Positions 17,701-26,305 of a stretch of DNA of 35,331 bases are shown here, piece by piece. The notes under the pieces were generated by a model. The model saw only the letters and a program-made list of their open reading frames with translations. It was not told where the DNA came from and searched no databases. The position numbers and the translations under genes are program-made. Each line of letters opens with the position of its first letter. The first letter of the stretch is position 1. This DNA comes from a virus, in IMG/VR virus record IMGVR_UViG_3300025767_000068, positions 1-35,331 of that record. The stretch is one strand, 5' to 3'.

Positions 17701-19462
17701 ATATGCAAAGTCGTTTGGACTTGCAGGTGTTGAAGAACGTTACGATGGCATGTTCCCATACATGTACACATCATCTGGTACGTTACCAGCAGATCCAGCA
17801 GACGTAATTATAGGATATGTTGATACAGCAATCGACACAAGTGTTGATGCGGCATCATTAAGAACACAAATAGATAACTTAAACTTCAAGTATAAAACTT
17901 GGGTAAGAGATCATGTTGATCCAACATACTATTCAGTATATGAATACAGAGTTGGTAGAACTAGATTCTCAGGAGATGCGTTAGACGGAAAAACACGTAA
18001 CAGTGTTTACAGTGATAACGTATTAGATAAAAAAGCAGGTGAACTATTCTTAGGCACAGGCGTGTCAGCACAGGAACAAACATCAGTTTGGGACATGGAC
18101 TTTAGTAAGGTGACCATGCTTAAAGTTGAATTTAGTTGGTATGGTGCTGTTGGTGCATTGTTCTTAGCATATGTTCCAGTAGACAATGGCGAAGCACGTT
18201 GGGTAAGAGTACACCATTTACGTTGTTCAAACCAGTTAAAGATATCTTCACTAGGTAATGCTACACTTCCAATTACGTATCTAGTATACGGTGGTGGTAG
18301 TGAAACACGCTTTGGTGTTCCAAATGCTAATAGGTTGCAAAACCCATATGGTAGTTACTCAGAAAGCCTTGTTAAGTATGGTGCTTCTTACTACATTGAT
18401 GGTGGTGACCGTGGTACAGTTAGATTGTTTAACCATAGTTCCGAAACACCTACAGACATTAGTGGTTCAAAGTACAAATTAGGTGTTACTAATACTAACG
18501 CTAATGACCCAGTTTCTCCGTACTTTACAGTAACTAACTTAGATCCTGATACAACAGGATTTGATGCACCAGCGGCAAGTACATACTACATGAACGCAAG
18601 GATAATTACAGGTAACTCACAAGACCAAAACGTAAAAGTTATTTGGGTAGATGGCAATGATTTATATCTTAATAAACCAGTAAGCCAAGTATCAACATTA
18701 AATGTAATTGTAGATAGACCAGCACTTGTATACGGATTAAAAACAAAAGACAACATTACATCAGGTAATGGCGATGATGTTAGAAACAGAGTACAGGTAT
18801 ATCCAACACGTTTAAGTGTAGGTAGTGATGGTAGCACTAACGCTAAAGTTACACTAATTAAAACACCTTTATTCCAAACAACATTAGGAACTACAGGTAA
18901 TTTTGCACTTAATGCAACTGTAGATATAAATCAACAATACTTACTATCTACAACAAACACAGATTATCTTTCACAAAATGGAGACTTTACTTACGGTTAC
19001 TTCCGTGCAAGTTTAAATGGCTCAGAAACACTTATAAGTGTATTAGGAAGATTAGAGAAAGCAAACGACAACTACTATTTTTATCCATCAGACATATACA
19101 ATGGTACATTAGAATTTGCTTCAGGCACAACATTCTTAAAAGAGGGTGTATTTGATCCAGACGGAACTGTACTTACTTCAAGTGAAACAACTTTTGAAAA
19201 AGAACGTTTAAGTTCAGTTGAAGTTGCACTAAGAGCGCAGACTCCAATACCTGGAACAGGTACTGAACTAGCAAGTTATTACGTTGCACCGGGTGCTGAA
19301 GAATTTGACTTAGCAACTTATTTCGACTATAACAAAGAGTATATAAGTTACCCACTTACAGATCAGCTAGAGACTCTATTCTTAGCAACATTTAGTAATA
19401 ATACTAATAGCAATACACCTTTAGTTTCGTTGAGTGCGAGCTTGACATGGGAGGAGCAATAA
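14723..19462 (+). CDS. Large virion protein with four internal 'C-x-RD...GGN' repeats, 1579 aa
   Basis: The protein is paralogous to the next gene: shared anchors are 'LLGIPRSEV' (59), 'RYQPGRVSAATFG' (142), 'KVTMLKVEFSWYGAVGA' (1129), 'YGASYYIDGGD' (1218) and 'FEKERLSS' (1491). Between 142 and 1129 it carries an insertion of four repeats starting 'CQRDLGYFLES' (272), 'CTRDVLFVLNA' (422), 'CKRDLEFALDA' (581) and 'CIRDVKYVMNG' (741), spaced 150-160 residues, each with 'D-[IVL]-x3-[GT]N'-type ends and often preceded by a helix-rich 'FIAAEINAW' segment. Thr/Ala/Asn-rich, no signal peptide. AAGGG precedes the start, which overlaps the previous stop. Probably a fibre or baseplate-periphery component; no enzyme motif seen. 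Confidence 0.82.
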   Translation: MSSLNNINNNASVVNVGRTTPVTPGAQPASNSIPVVVATDQTAIPVVEQNKIQSEVALSLLGIPRSEVALGIFADVNTYDVNPSEWSSVPEDYSEVGSSATQYSGVGGPQAWGILHLPEESGAQVTAPADETAVLTSKRFFRYQPGRVSAATFGIKSSFASGNVVGAGQRAATRNPDVKKYGIFDKFDGYYWETRDTGQGDQFAVVRRTQSIIRKNPLQFGNSAGQQLEDHALGGKAPSIAESKFNQYPTATKYLTENKFDLIDKSVISNTAVKCQRDLGYFLESVGTDITLGTNYGSTFQGLAESNSNEYPLPVSVTTAIDNSEIQVKALAGVDATADALVDTWYNNLRAVAVDAGTRVDYASATQAEQIAFLKAVTFTNPTSGGSASREAVKDQLVANRDFIAAEINAWVTDNYPSASHNTNKCTRDVLFVLNAVAYDVLYGGNSATYDAGRFFFYDGFSKSDQTADYITQTVAAYGRLVAIIDDIVKNVTITKTTGNSETQSTGNGVAAQAEADAAVAFATIIRDVIDEGDILLSLPVTRTLPDTSWGAASATAAQTAITAATKTIVETVAPVTFTGDDLKCKRDLEFALDAYINDLRWGGNGHIIANAATYDTAILTDAEREGETHYFFRNKLRETLASINETGARTKIGDLAKFQIQAVTANGATPYPAQPGPDGTTGAITDAQIASATYGQRSKVETIFSVYALYYGYLISQSLNYDAVTELPEGAVEADFERVLKFKCIRDVKYVMNGYGSDLQYGGNAATTYNAFKYYSDGALKVYSQTSGGVVAEIARHQFLKDLLTSNSLVNVERTDSQVVQIKSLTTRFALTSTQRNKLITLTDTIINNFTTEYNGSVDYGSAGQFGDLVILRDGLIMVHAGVYDPTLLKKRVKTPAQIDTTNNTLTLAEGSVIIGQYVNYYGDCPELTDGKTYFVSEVQGPKGNTITLMDPAVADFDQFDVTPSNNTPITLTGAGTNHFIETPVPFIHPLEYAKSFGLAGVEERYDGMFPYMYTSSGTLPADPADVIIGYVDTAIDTSVDAASLRTQIDNLNFKYKTWVRDHVDPTYYSVYEYRVGRTRFSGDALDGKTRNSVYSDNVLDKKAGELFLGTGVSAQEQTSVWDMDFSKVTMLKVEFSWYGAVGALFLAYVPVDNGEARWVRVHHLRCSNQLKISSLGNATLPITYLVYGGGSETRFGVPNANRLQNPYGSYSESLVKYGASYYIDGGDRGTVRLFNHSSETPTDISGSKYKLGVTNTNANDPVSPYFTVTNLDPDTTGFDAPAASTYYMNARIITGNSQDQNVKVIWVDGNDLYLNKPVSQVSTLNVIVDRPALVYGLKTKDNITSGNGDDVRNRVQVYPTRLSVGSDGSTNAKVTLIKTPLFQTTLGTTGNFALNATVDINQQYLLSTTNTDYLSQNGDFTYGYFRASLNGSETLISVLGRLEKANDNYYFYPSDIYNGTLEFASGTTFLKEGVFDPDGTVLTSSETTFEKERLSSVEVALRAQTPIPGTGTELASYYVAPGAEEFDLATYFDYNKEYISYPLTDQLETLFLATFSNNTNSNTPLVSLSASLTWEEQ
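14903..14916. repeat. 14-base perfect palindrome, copy 1
   Basis: CTAGGTATACCTAG is fully self-complementary and encodes the LGIPR part of the conserved 'LLGIPR' motif. An identical copy lies in the paralogous gene at 19727-19740. Confidence 0.85.
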
Positions 19463-19465
19463 TAA

Positions 19466-22400
19466 ATGCCTCAAATCAAAATAGGTTTCGACAGAATACC
19501 TATACCAACAGCAAAGAATTTTGTACCTCTTTATGACATTGTAAAAGGTGTTCCGCTTAGAGATTCAAATGGACAGATTATTGTTACGGAAGATGAAGGT
19601 CCGGTAGAAGCTCTTTCCAAAGCAGAAAACAGTACTAGTGTTGTTATAAACAATAGAGTAGTCGAAAACACACAACTAAACATTGTAGAACAGTTTGCTG
19701 AAACATCGCAAGTTAGTACAACACTACTAGGTATACCTAGAGCAGAAGTACAACTTAGTTTGTTCAGTGACGTAAGTACATATGGTGTTAATGAAGAAGA
19801 ATGGGAGTTCTACCAATACAATGGAGTATTTGGTAGACCAGCAGGTTGGTACAACAGACGCAATAGAACATTTGGTAATCATTTCTACACTAGACTAGTT
19901 GAAGAAACAAATGAGCAAGCACTTGTTGTTGAAAGTTTTCCAGTAGCATTTACTTTTCCTCCAGGGCCAAATTATACAAGCGGTGGATACAATCCTGCGG
20001 TATTTGCTAGATTCTTAGCATTTATTGATTTAGGTAACGACTTATATACAACATACGTTGGCAGTAATGAGATTTTTGCAAAAGAAAATTTCTTAGATCC
20101 AGCGTTATGTTTTACACAGGATGGCGATGTTGAATATCCAGATGATGAACAACTAGGATATGATAAGATTGAAAATTGGTGTCAAGCATGGATGAATATG
20201 CGTGATGGTCTTTTGCTAGACCCTAACACTAACACACCTATTAGATTTCCTACAGGATACGATGCAACAAACACAAGACCAGGTGCAAGTGATACAGCAA
20301 ACTACTTTGGGTTACTACAAAGTAAAAAAGCATACAGATATCAACCAGGACGTATTTCAGGATTTACATTTGGTTTTAGAGCAAGCCGAGATGAAGCAAG
20401 TATTGACAACATTATCGAATGGGGTATAGGTAATCCTACAGACGAATATGTTTTCCAAATAAGAGGTCCACAGTTTAATATTGTACGTAGAAGTACAGTT
20501 AGATTGCCTAACGAAGTATTACAACGTATGGGCTTCAACAATACATCACAACAAACTGTAACAAGTAGAGAACCATTTAACGAATCTGAATTTTCTGAGT
20601 TAGTAATTACAAGAGACTTTTTTAACGGAGATCCATTAGATGGTAATGGTAGATCAGGATACTTGTTAGATCCTACTAAAGTTACTATGTACAAAATTGA
20701 ATTTGGTTGGTACGGTGCTATTGGTGCTAAGTTTTATGCTTACATACCAACAGCCACAGGCGATGCACGTTGGGTGTTAATGCACACATTAACTATTGAA
20801 AACCAATTAGGCGAACCGTGTTTACAAGATCCATATTTTAAATTTAGATATCTACAAGATATTAGAAACACAAGTAGCATTAGAGAGCCACAATTCCTTT
20901 ACAAGTATGGTGCTTCATGTTATATTGATGGTGGCGACAATAGTGCAGGCAAATACTACTCATACACAAGTGACGACAAAGTAGTTAACAATGCAAGACA
21001 AACAAGTGTTGCAGGCATATATCCTAAACGTGAAATTAAAAACAGCGACGGTATTGGCAAGCCTAATAAGAAAAATGTTTATCCTGTAGATTTAAAAATA
21101 AACTGTGATCAACTTACTGAAGTACAAGTAGTTGAAATAGACGGATGTCCTGCATTTGGACATCACTATGCACCAAGTTTACACAGTAATACAAATGGTG
21201 TTACAAGAAGTATAAACATCAATGGTGCAGGCAACGAAATTACAACTAACCCGCAACCACAAGTTAACATAACTAATATTAGTCAAGCAAGTTGTGGTAT
21301 TGTAACTACAGATGTTGCACACGGATATTTTACAGGACAAAAAGTTACAATAGAAAATGTTGTAGGCATGACAGAAGTTAACCTACAAACATATTACATT
21401 GAAGTGTTAAGCGATACAGAATTTGCTTTATACAGCAATCCTGAATACGATGCAGAAGTAGATACAAGTGGCTTTGCTGCATATGTAAGTGGCGGCACAT
21501 CAGATGGTGATCCAATATTTAGAGTAAAAGACGACGATAGTAAACTTATTGTACCAGGCATTAATAGTTGCTATGCCGCAAGAACAAGCGAAAGTACAGC
21601 AAACATTGAACGTATTGGTTTTGACGCATTATATGAAAAGAGTTCTACAGGCACTATTGATACACAAGTTATTTTAAATGGACAGTTAGTTGACCGTAGT
21701 ACTGTAGATACTTCCGCTGTACGTTTTACAAGTTACTACGATTCTATTGCAGGTAGTACATATCCTATAACAGGTGACGGATTTGATTGTAACTTTTTAA
21801 ATCCAGTTGCTCAAGAAGGCACACAGTTTTGTGAATTTATTATTGGTGTAACAGAAAACAAACCTGTAATTGTTACACGTAATAATGCACTAGGTACTCC
21901 AATACCAGAAATTAAATTTTTACAAAGTAATGGTATTACAGAAGTAGAACCAGACTTAGATGATATATTATATGCTGAATTTACACACAGTAGTTTGTAC
22001 AGAGACAGAGACGGCTACGAAGAAAGAGAAGGCGATGCACCGCTTGGTATAAAATATGACATTGATTATAGATTACCTCGCCCTACAGGAACTGATAGCG
22101 GCACATGTTCAGGCATTAATGTGTCAATTGAAGAAAGATTAGCATTTACAGTTACGTATAGTTCTACTGATCCAGTAAGCGGAAGTCCGAGTGACGTTGT
22201 TATATTTGACAACGAACCAAGCGAACTAATAAATGGGTTTAACCTTGTTGGCGGTGAGTTTGGAGACGGAGATTCTCCAAGTGGTATTAGATTTACTAGC
22301 ACACTAAAAACATATATTGACAGTAACAACGATGAAAAGTATTATGCAGATATAGACGGTGCTCCTAGTAGTGCAGCATTTACTCTTAAATTAAGTCCTA

Positions 22401-22909
22401 TAAGAATTAAAGATAAAACGATTACAGGTGATCCGTTAAAAGGTGTTAACAAAGTACAAATATTCAGTTTCCAACCTAAGCCATTATATCTAGTTGTGTT
22501 TATGCGTGACAATGCTAAAATGAACAATGTAACTATTACAGAATATATCAATGGAACAACTAGAGCATTTTGTCCAGAGTGGGTAGTAAACAGCGGTATT
22601 GACGTTGTGTTCTCCGGAGGTGCAAGTTCAGGAGTACCTGCAGCTAATTACTTAGAGAAAGAAAGATTAGCAAGTACAAGTGTTGATGTACAAAACTCGC
22701 AACCATTGCGTCCAGGTAAACTAAAAGATACTTTATATGTTGCACCAAATAGAAATAATACTATAGCATTAGATAGTGTGTACGGACCAGATAGGACAAC
22801 TATTACTCCAGGAATATTAAATACAACAGCAACATTTATTACAGCAAGAAGTTTAGAAAATAATGATGTTAACTTAGTAAGTGCAAGTGTGACTACGAAG
22901 GAAGATTAA
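19466..22909 (+). CDS. Large virion protein, paralogue of the preceding gene, 1147 aa
   Basis: It begins 'MPQIKIGFDRIPIPTAKNF' and contains the family anchors 'LLGIPRAEV' (87), 'RYQPGRISGFTFG' (291), 'KVTMYKIEFGWYGAIGA' (405), 'YGASCYIDGGD' (480) and 'LEKERLAS' (1062). It lacks the 'C-x-RD' repeat block of its neighbour. Near residues 615-680 is a segment resembling the 'AHGL-tG-V-i-GV-GMTEVN...Y.V..' module (E1 FCCH-like) found repeated in many phage surface proteins: here 'VAHGYFTGQKVTIENVVGMT'. A strong GGGAGGAG ribosome site lies upstream and the gene is four bases from its neighbour. It is likely to pair with its paralogue in the same tail structure; function beyond virion protein is not shown. 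Confidence 0.82.
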   Translation: MPQIKIGFDRIPIPTAKNFVPLYDIVKGVPLRDSNGQIIVTEDEGPVEALSKAENSTSVVINNRVVENTQLNIVEQFAETSQVSTTLLGIPRAEVQLSLFSDVSTYGVNEEEWEFYQYNGVFGRPAGWYNRRNRTFGNHFYTRLVEETNEQALVVESFPVAFTFPPGPNYTSGGYNPAVFARFLAFIDLGNDLYTTYVGSNEIFAKENFLDPALCFTQDGDVEYPDDEQLGYDKIENWCQAWMNMRDGLLLDPNTNTPIRFPTGYDATNTRPGASDTANYFGLLQSKKAYRYQPGRISGFTFGFRASRDEASIDNIIEWGIGNPTDEYVFQIRGPQFNIVRRSTVRLPNEVLQRMGFNNTSQQTVTSREPFNESEFSELVITRDFFNGDPLDGNGRSGYLLDPTKVTMYKIEFGWYGAIGAKFYAYIPTATGDARWVLMHTLTIENQLGEPCLQDPYFKFRYLQDIRNTSSIREPQFLYKYGASCYIDGGDNSAGKYYSYTSDDKVVNNARQTSVAGIYPKREIKNSDGIGKPNKKNVYPVDLKINCDQLTEVQVVEIDGCPAFGHHYAPSLHSNTNGVTRSININGAGNEITTNPQPQVNITNISQASCGIVTTDVAHGYFTGQKVTIENVVGMTEVNLQTYYIEVLSDTEFALYSNPEYDAEVDTSGFAAYVSGGTSDGDPIFRVKDDDSKLIVPGINSCYAARTSESTANIERIGFDALYEKSSTGTIDTQVILNGQLVDRSTVDTSAVRFTSYYDSIAGSTYPITGDGFDCNFLNPVAQEGTQFCEFIIGVTENKPVIVTRNNALGTPIPEIKFLQSNGITEVEPDLDDILYAEFTHSSLYRDRDGYEEREGDAPLGIKYDIDYRLPRPTGTDSGTCSGINVSIEERLAFTVTYSSTDPVSGSPSDVVIFDNEPSELINGFNLVGGEFGDGDSPSGIRFTSTLKTYIDSNNDEKYYADIDGAPSSAAFTLKLSPIRIKDKTITGDPLKGVNKVQIFSFQPKPLYLVVFMRDNAKMNNVTITEYINGTTRAFCPEWVVNSGIDVVFSGGASSGVPAANYLEKERLASTSVDVQNSQPLRPGKLKDTLYVAPNRNNTIALDSVYGPDRTTITPGILNTTATFITARSLENNDVNLVSASVTTKED
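19727..19740. repeat. 14-base perfect palindrome, copy 2
   Basis: Identical to the palindrome at 14903-14916, in the same codon phase of the homologous motif. Identity extends over 18 bases of codons for LLGIPR. Confidence 0.85.
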
Positions 22910-25293
22910 TGGCAAATATAAAATTTGGTCTAAACGTAAACAGGAGTCTTGCAGACGTTGCAGATCCTGGAGCGGCCTTAGCAAACATAGGGATTAATAT
23001 AAATGACCTTGATATTATTAGGGGAGCAGCTGGTGACTTGGGTATTACAGCAGATGATGTAAAAGCACTAAGTGGACTAGGTGTACCTGTACAAAACTAT
23101 CTAGTTAAACTATATCAAGATACATTACAATATTCAAGTATTATTGACGAAACAGCAGGCACAGGTTCGTCACTAAAAGGTAACTTAGTTGTTAACGGCG
23201 TACTAGGTGCTGGAGCAATTAAATATCAATACATTGACGATGATAATACTACACTTAAATTTGCTGACATTAGTACAAGTCGTGTTAGTAGTTGGAGTAG
23301 TACAGATAGTCCTGCTACAGATACTAGCCCAATTTTTTACGGTAGTCAAATTGAAGTAGACGGACCAATTGAAACTAACACCCTTGAAATATTAAAGCCT
23401 GCAGACTCAGTACGTTTTAGAAGTTCAGAAGTACCAACACACAAGATACAAGCAACCATTGGCGGACAAACTGTATACTTGTATGCTATGAAAGGCATAC
23501 CATTAGTGTTTGACGGGTTCTTTAGAAACTTGGACAGTGACCTTAGACTAGTAACAAGTGGTGCTGTAAGTTGGCGTGTTGTAAACAAACAATTTGATTA
23601 CTTAACAAAAGAATATGAAAACGTAGGCGGCTCTAATACAACACGTAGTTTCTTAAGATATAGAGACACAGGAGCGGCTTCAAAAGCTGTAGAAATATAT
23701 CATAATCCAAACAACATTCTTACACTACCATTATCAGGAATAGGTTTAGCAGAACTTCCATCAGCTGCATTAGAAAACTGTCAAAATTTATATGTTAACA
23801 ACAACATTATAAAAACGTTCCCGGACTTTACACAGTTTGTTCCTAATGTTAGATTATTAGATGTTAGAGAGAATAACTTTACATTAGGTGACGATCCTAC
23901 TTTACGTAAATTTAATTCAAGTGTGTTAGCACGTATACCTACAACAGTTAGAGAAATAAGATTTGGTAATACATTTAATGGAAGTATTACAGCAGACTTA
24001 ACAACACTTACAAACTTACTAACACTAAACTTAAATGGTCACAACAGAGGTGGATCATTTAACTACTATGATCAAGACGGTGAAGATCCTACAGGCTCAT
24101 GTCCTGAAGTTTCCAACACATGTCAAAACTATTTTATCTACAGAAACAGTTTTAATGCTGTTCCACAAAGTGTAAAAGATTTACCAGACCTTAGACAGAT
24201 TAATTTGTATAGCAATACTATTACTGACGATAACATGCAATTTGCAAGTAGTGTTATCAACTATATAAACATAGGCGGTAATCCGGGTATTAACATTCCT
24301 AACTGTGCAAATAAAAATTCACTACAGGATTTTTATGCTCATTACAATAGTGCAGCTAATGTACCTGCAGATAGAAACTTATTTACTACAAGCTCAGGAG
24401 CATATAAGTTTGCAAACTGTGGATCTCTAAGACTTATATACTGTTACGGTAGTGCATATACAGGACCAATACCAAAGTTTGCTGGAAACTCACAATTATA
24501 CTATTTCCAAGGACAATACACAGCACTACGTGGTGGACGTTCAGACACAGAGCAAGATTATGTATTATACGATGATGTATTTGACGATTGTGCAGATGCT
24601 ATGCGTTACTTCCAAGTAGCAAGTAGTAGTTTGTTAAATGCGCCTATGCACCCAGATTGTTTTGAAAAGCCAACAGGTATGATTGGTATTGTGTTTAGAA
24701 GTTTCAATGCAGGAGTAAGTGGTGCGTTCCCAAGTTTAAATACAATGCAGAACTTGCGTTATATTGTAATGCTACAAAATAACTTTACAGGGCCATTACC
24801 AAACTTTTTTAATAACCCTAACTTATATTACTGTCATTTATATGGTAACTCATTTAGTGGTGCTATACCTGTGATACAAAGCAATGCACTAATGTACTTC
24901 TATGTGCATAGTAATCAGTTAACATCATTCGGCGGATTAGAAACACCTAATCTAAGAAGATTGTTTATAAGTTATAATCTAATTACTGGTGCTATTCCTG
25001 ATATGAATAATCTTACATTGTGTTATGACTTTTATATGAATAACAATAACTTTACTGACTACACAGCAGGCGCACTAGTAGCATGTAGATCGTTATACAG
25101 AATTGATATTAGTAACAATCCAAACTTACCAGCGGGTGCGGTAAATAATATTGTAGCAGACCTTGTTGCTAACTACGAAAATAATCCACGTGGTGGTATT
25201 AGTGTAAACTTAGCAAACACATCAACACCTACAGGTGATGCTGTAGAACAAATTGAGTTCTTAAGGTCCAAAGGTTGGAACATGAGGTTATAA
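22909..25293 (+). CDS. Fibre protein with leucine-rich-repeat domain (putative adhesin), 794 aa
   Basis: Residues 1-175 resemble a fibre attachment module ('FGLNVNRSLADVADPGAALANIGI'; 'LKGNLVVNGVLGAGAI'). At about 178 a cap-like 'HKIQATIGGQTVYLYA' motif matches the C-terminal ends of the next two fibre genes. From about 268 to 790 the protein turns into irregular leucine-rich repeats: 'LPLSGIGLAELPSAAL', 'LLDVRENNFTLG', 'LLTLNLNGHNRGG', 'MLQNNFTGPLPNFF', 'HLYGNSFSGAIPV', 'YVHSNQLTSFGG', 'FISYNLITGAIPDM', 'DISNNPNLPAGA'. The recurring N-x-F/L-x-G-x-[IL]-P spacing is like plant-type or bacterial surface LRRs, with Tyr/Phe often replacing Leu. LRRs are protein-binding solenoids, so a receptor-binding role is likely (inference). 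AAGGA precedes the start; the gene overlaps the previous stop by one base. No signal peptide or cell-wall anchor is seen. Confidence 0.83.
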   Translation: MANIKFGLNVNRSLADVADPGAALANIGININDLDIIRGAAGDLGITADDVKALSGLGVPVQNYLVKLYQDTLQYSSIIDETAGTGSSLKGNLVVNGVLGAGAIKYQYIDDDNTTLKFADISTSRVSSWSSTDSPATDTSPIFYGSQIEVDGPIETNTLEILKPADSVRFRSSEVPTHKIQATIGGQTVYLYAMKGIPLVFDGFFRNLDSDLRLVTSGAVSWRVVNKQFDYLTKEYENVGGSNTTRSFLRYRDTGAASKAVEIYHNPNNILTLPLSGIGLAELPSAALENCQNLYVNNNIIKTFPDFTQFVPNVRLLDVRENNFTLGDDPTLRKFNSSVLARIPTTVREIRFGNTFNGSITADLTTLTNLLTLNLNGHNRGGSFNYYDQDGEDPTGSCPEVSNTCQNYFIYRNSFNAVPQSVKDLPDLRQINLYSNTITDDNMQFASSVINYINIGGNPGINIPNCANKNSLQDFYAHYNSAANVPADRNLFTTSSGAYKFANCGSLRLIYCYGSAYTGPIPKFAGNSQLYYFQGQYTALRGGRSDTEQDYVLYDDVFDDCADAMRYFQVASSSLLNAPMHPDCFEKPTGMIGIVFRSFNAGVSGAFPSLNTMQNLRYIVMLQNNFTGPLPNFFNNPNLYYCHLYGNSFSGAIPVIQSNALMYFYVHSNQLTSFGGLETPNLRRLFISYNLITGAIPDMNNLTLCYDFYMNNNNFTDYTAGALVACRSLYRIDISNNPNLPAGAVNNIVADLVANYENNPRGGISVNLANTSTPTGDAVEQIEFLRSKGWNMRL

Positions 25294-25294
25294 A

Positions 25295-26305
25295 ATGGCA
25301 ACATCAGCAGTACAAGGATTTTTAAAATCCGCAAACTTATTAGAAAATACGCAGGACAGACAGTTACTTAATAACTTAGGTGAAGCACCTATTGCTGATG
25401 ATATTAGTTTGTTCATTAACAATAACCAAAACGTATCAAGACTTACTATTGCAGATGCTGAGTATAATTTTATTACAGGACTTGTAACAATAGTAAACAA
25501 TACAGCAGAACAGCAAGCCGCAAGAAGTGGTGTTTTTACAAACGGTGACCCTGTTAAGATACTGTATGTAAATGAGACTGTATTACAAGATGATTTATTT
25601 GTTACACAAAGTAATGGTGAAACAACATTTGGCTTTGCAACTGATGTAGAAGGTGATAGTCAATTTACATTTGATCCTCCTGCAGAAGGGTTTATTGTAC
25701 AACGTTCTGATGCTGTAGTATTAAATAACTTAACATTCTTAGGTGCTGTAGAAGATACAGCAGGATTTAGTAGTGGGCTTGGTGCAGGAGCATCAGGTGG
25801 AGAGCCTGAAGGTGCATCTGGTATCGATACTGATGACACATATGCTAACCAATTTTTAGAAATTTATCAATACTTAGACATTGCAAAATATCAAGCAGAC
25901 AAAAAGTTTGTAAGTGATAAAAATGTTGCAACAGATGATGACTTTAGAATGGAAGGCTCATTTAGTATTAACGACCCTTCTGATATGATTATTACTGAAG
26001 GTGTAAATTTAAACAGCCCGGGTTTATATATTACAAACCCTGCAAGTCCATTAACAAACATTCAACGTATTAGAGCATTTAGTGATACATCAAATCCTTG
26101 GGAAGTTGTAGGCACAGGTGTTAACACAAAATTAACAACACAAGCTGCTTCAGCACAAACTGGCGATTTAAAACTTAACAATGGTATAATAATTGACGGC
26201 GTGTCTCCAATCACAGAAAGTGGAAACGTAAACAACGTTTCTTTCACTCATAAAGCAAAAGTTAAAATAGACGGTATTGATTACTTTTTATGTTTAACTA
26301 GTTGA
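25295..26305 (+). CDS. Fibre-like virion protein, 336 aa
   Basis: The N-terminus 'GFLKSANLLENTQDRQLLNNLG' resembles the attachment modules of neighbouring fibre genes (a helix with N-L-x-D/E then N-N-L-G). The middle is Asp/Asn/Gly-rich beta sequence with a Gly/Ala-rich linker near residues 161-176 ('SSGLGAGASGGEPEGASG'). A helical stretch ('QFLEIYQYLDIAKYQADKKF') follows at about 186. The C-terminus 'THKAKVKIDGIDYFLCL' is the HK...Y cap seen inside the LRR protein, so this gene looks like the plain form of that architecture. GAGG precedes the start. Its last 12 bases overlap the end of the inverted PA14 gene, and both encode Thr-Ser-stop there. Confidence 0.78.
   Translation: MATSAVQGFLKSANLLENTQDRQLLNNLGEAPIADDISLFINNNQNVSRLTIADAEYNFITGLVTIVNNTAEQQAARSGVFTNGDPVKILYVNETVLQDDLFVTQSNGETTFGFATDVEGDSQFTFDPPAEGFIVQRSDAVVLNNLTFLGAVEDTAGFSSGLGAGASGGEPEGASGIDTDDTYANQFLEIYQYLDIAKYQADKKFVSDKNVATDDDFRMEGSFSINDPSDMIITEGVNLNSPGLYITNPASPLTNIQRIRAFSDTSNPWEVVGTGVNTKLTTQAASAQTGDLKLNNGIIIDGVSPITESGNVNNVSFTHKAKVKIDGIDYFLCLTS

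Noticed and set aside
22909-25293. Host internalin-like or plant-type LRR surface gene rather than a phage gene
   Set aside because: There is no signal peptide or membrane/cell-wall anchor, the N-terminus is fibre-like, and the gene is overlapped with phage virion genes.
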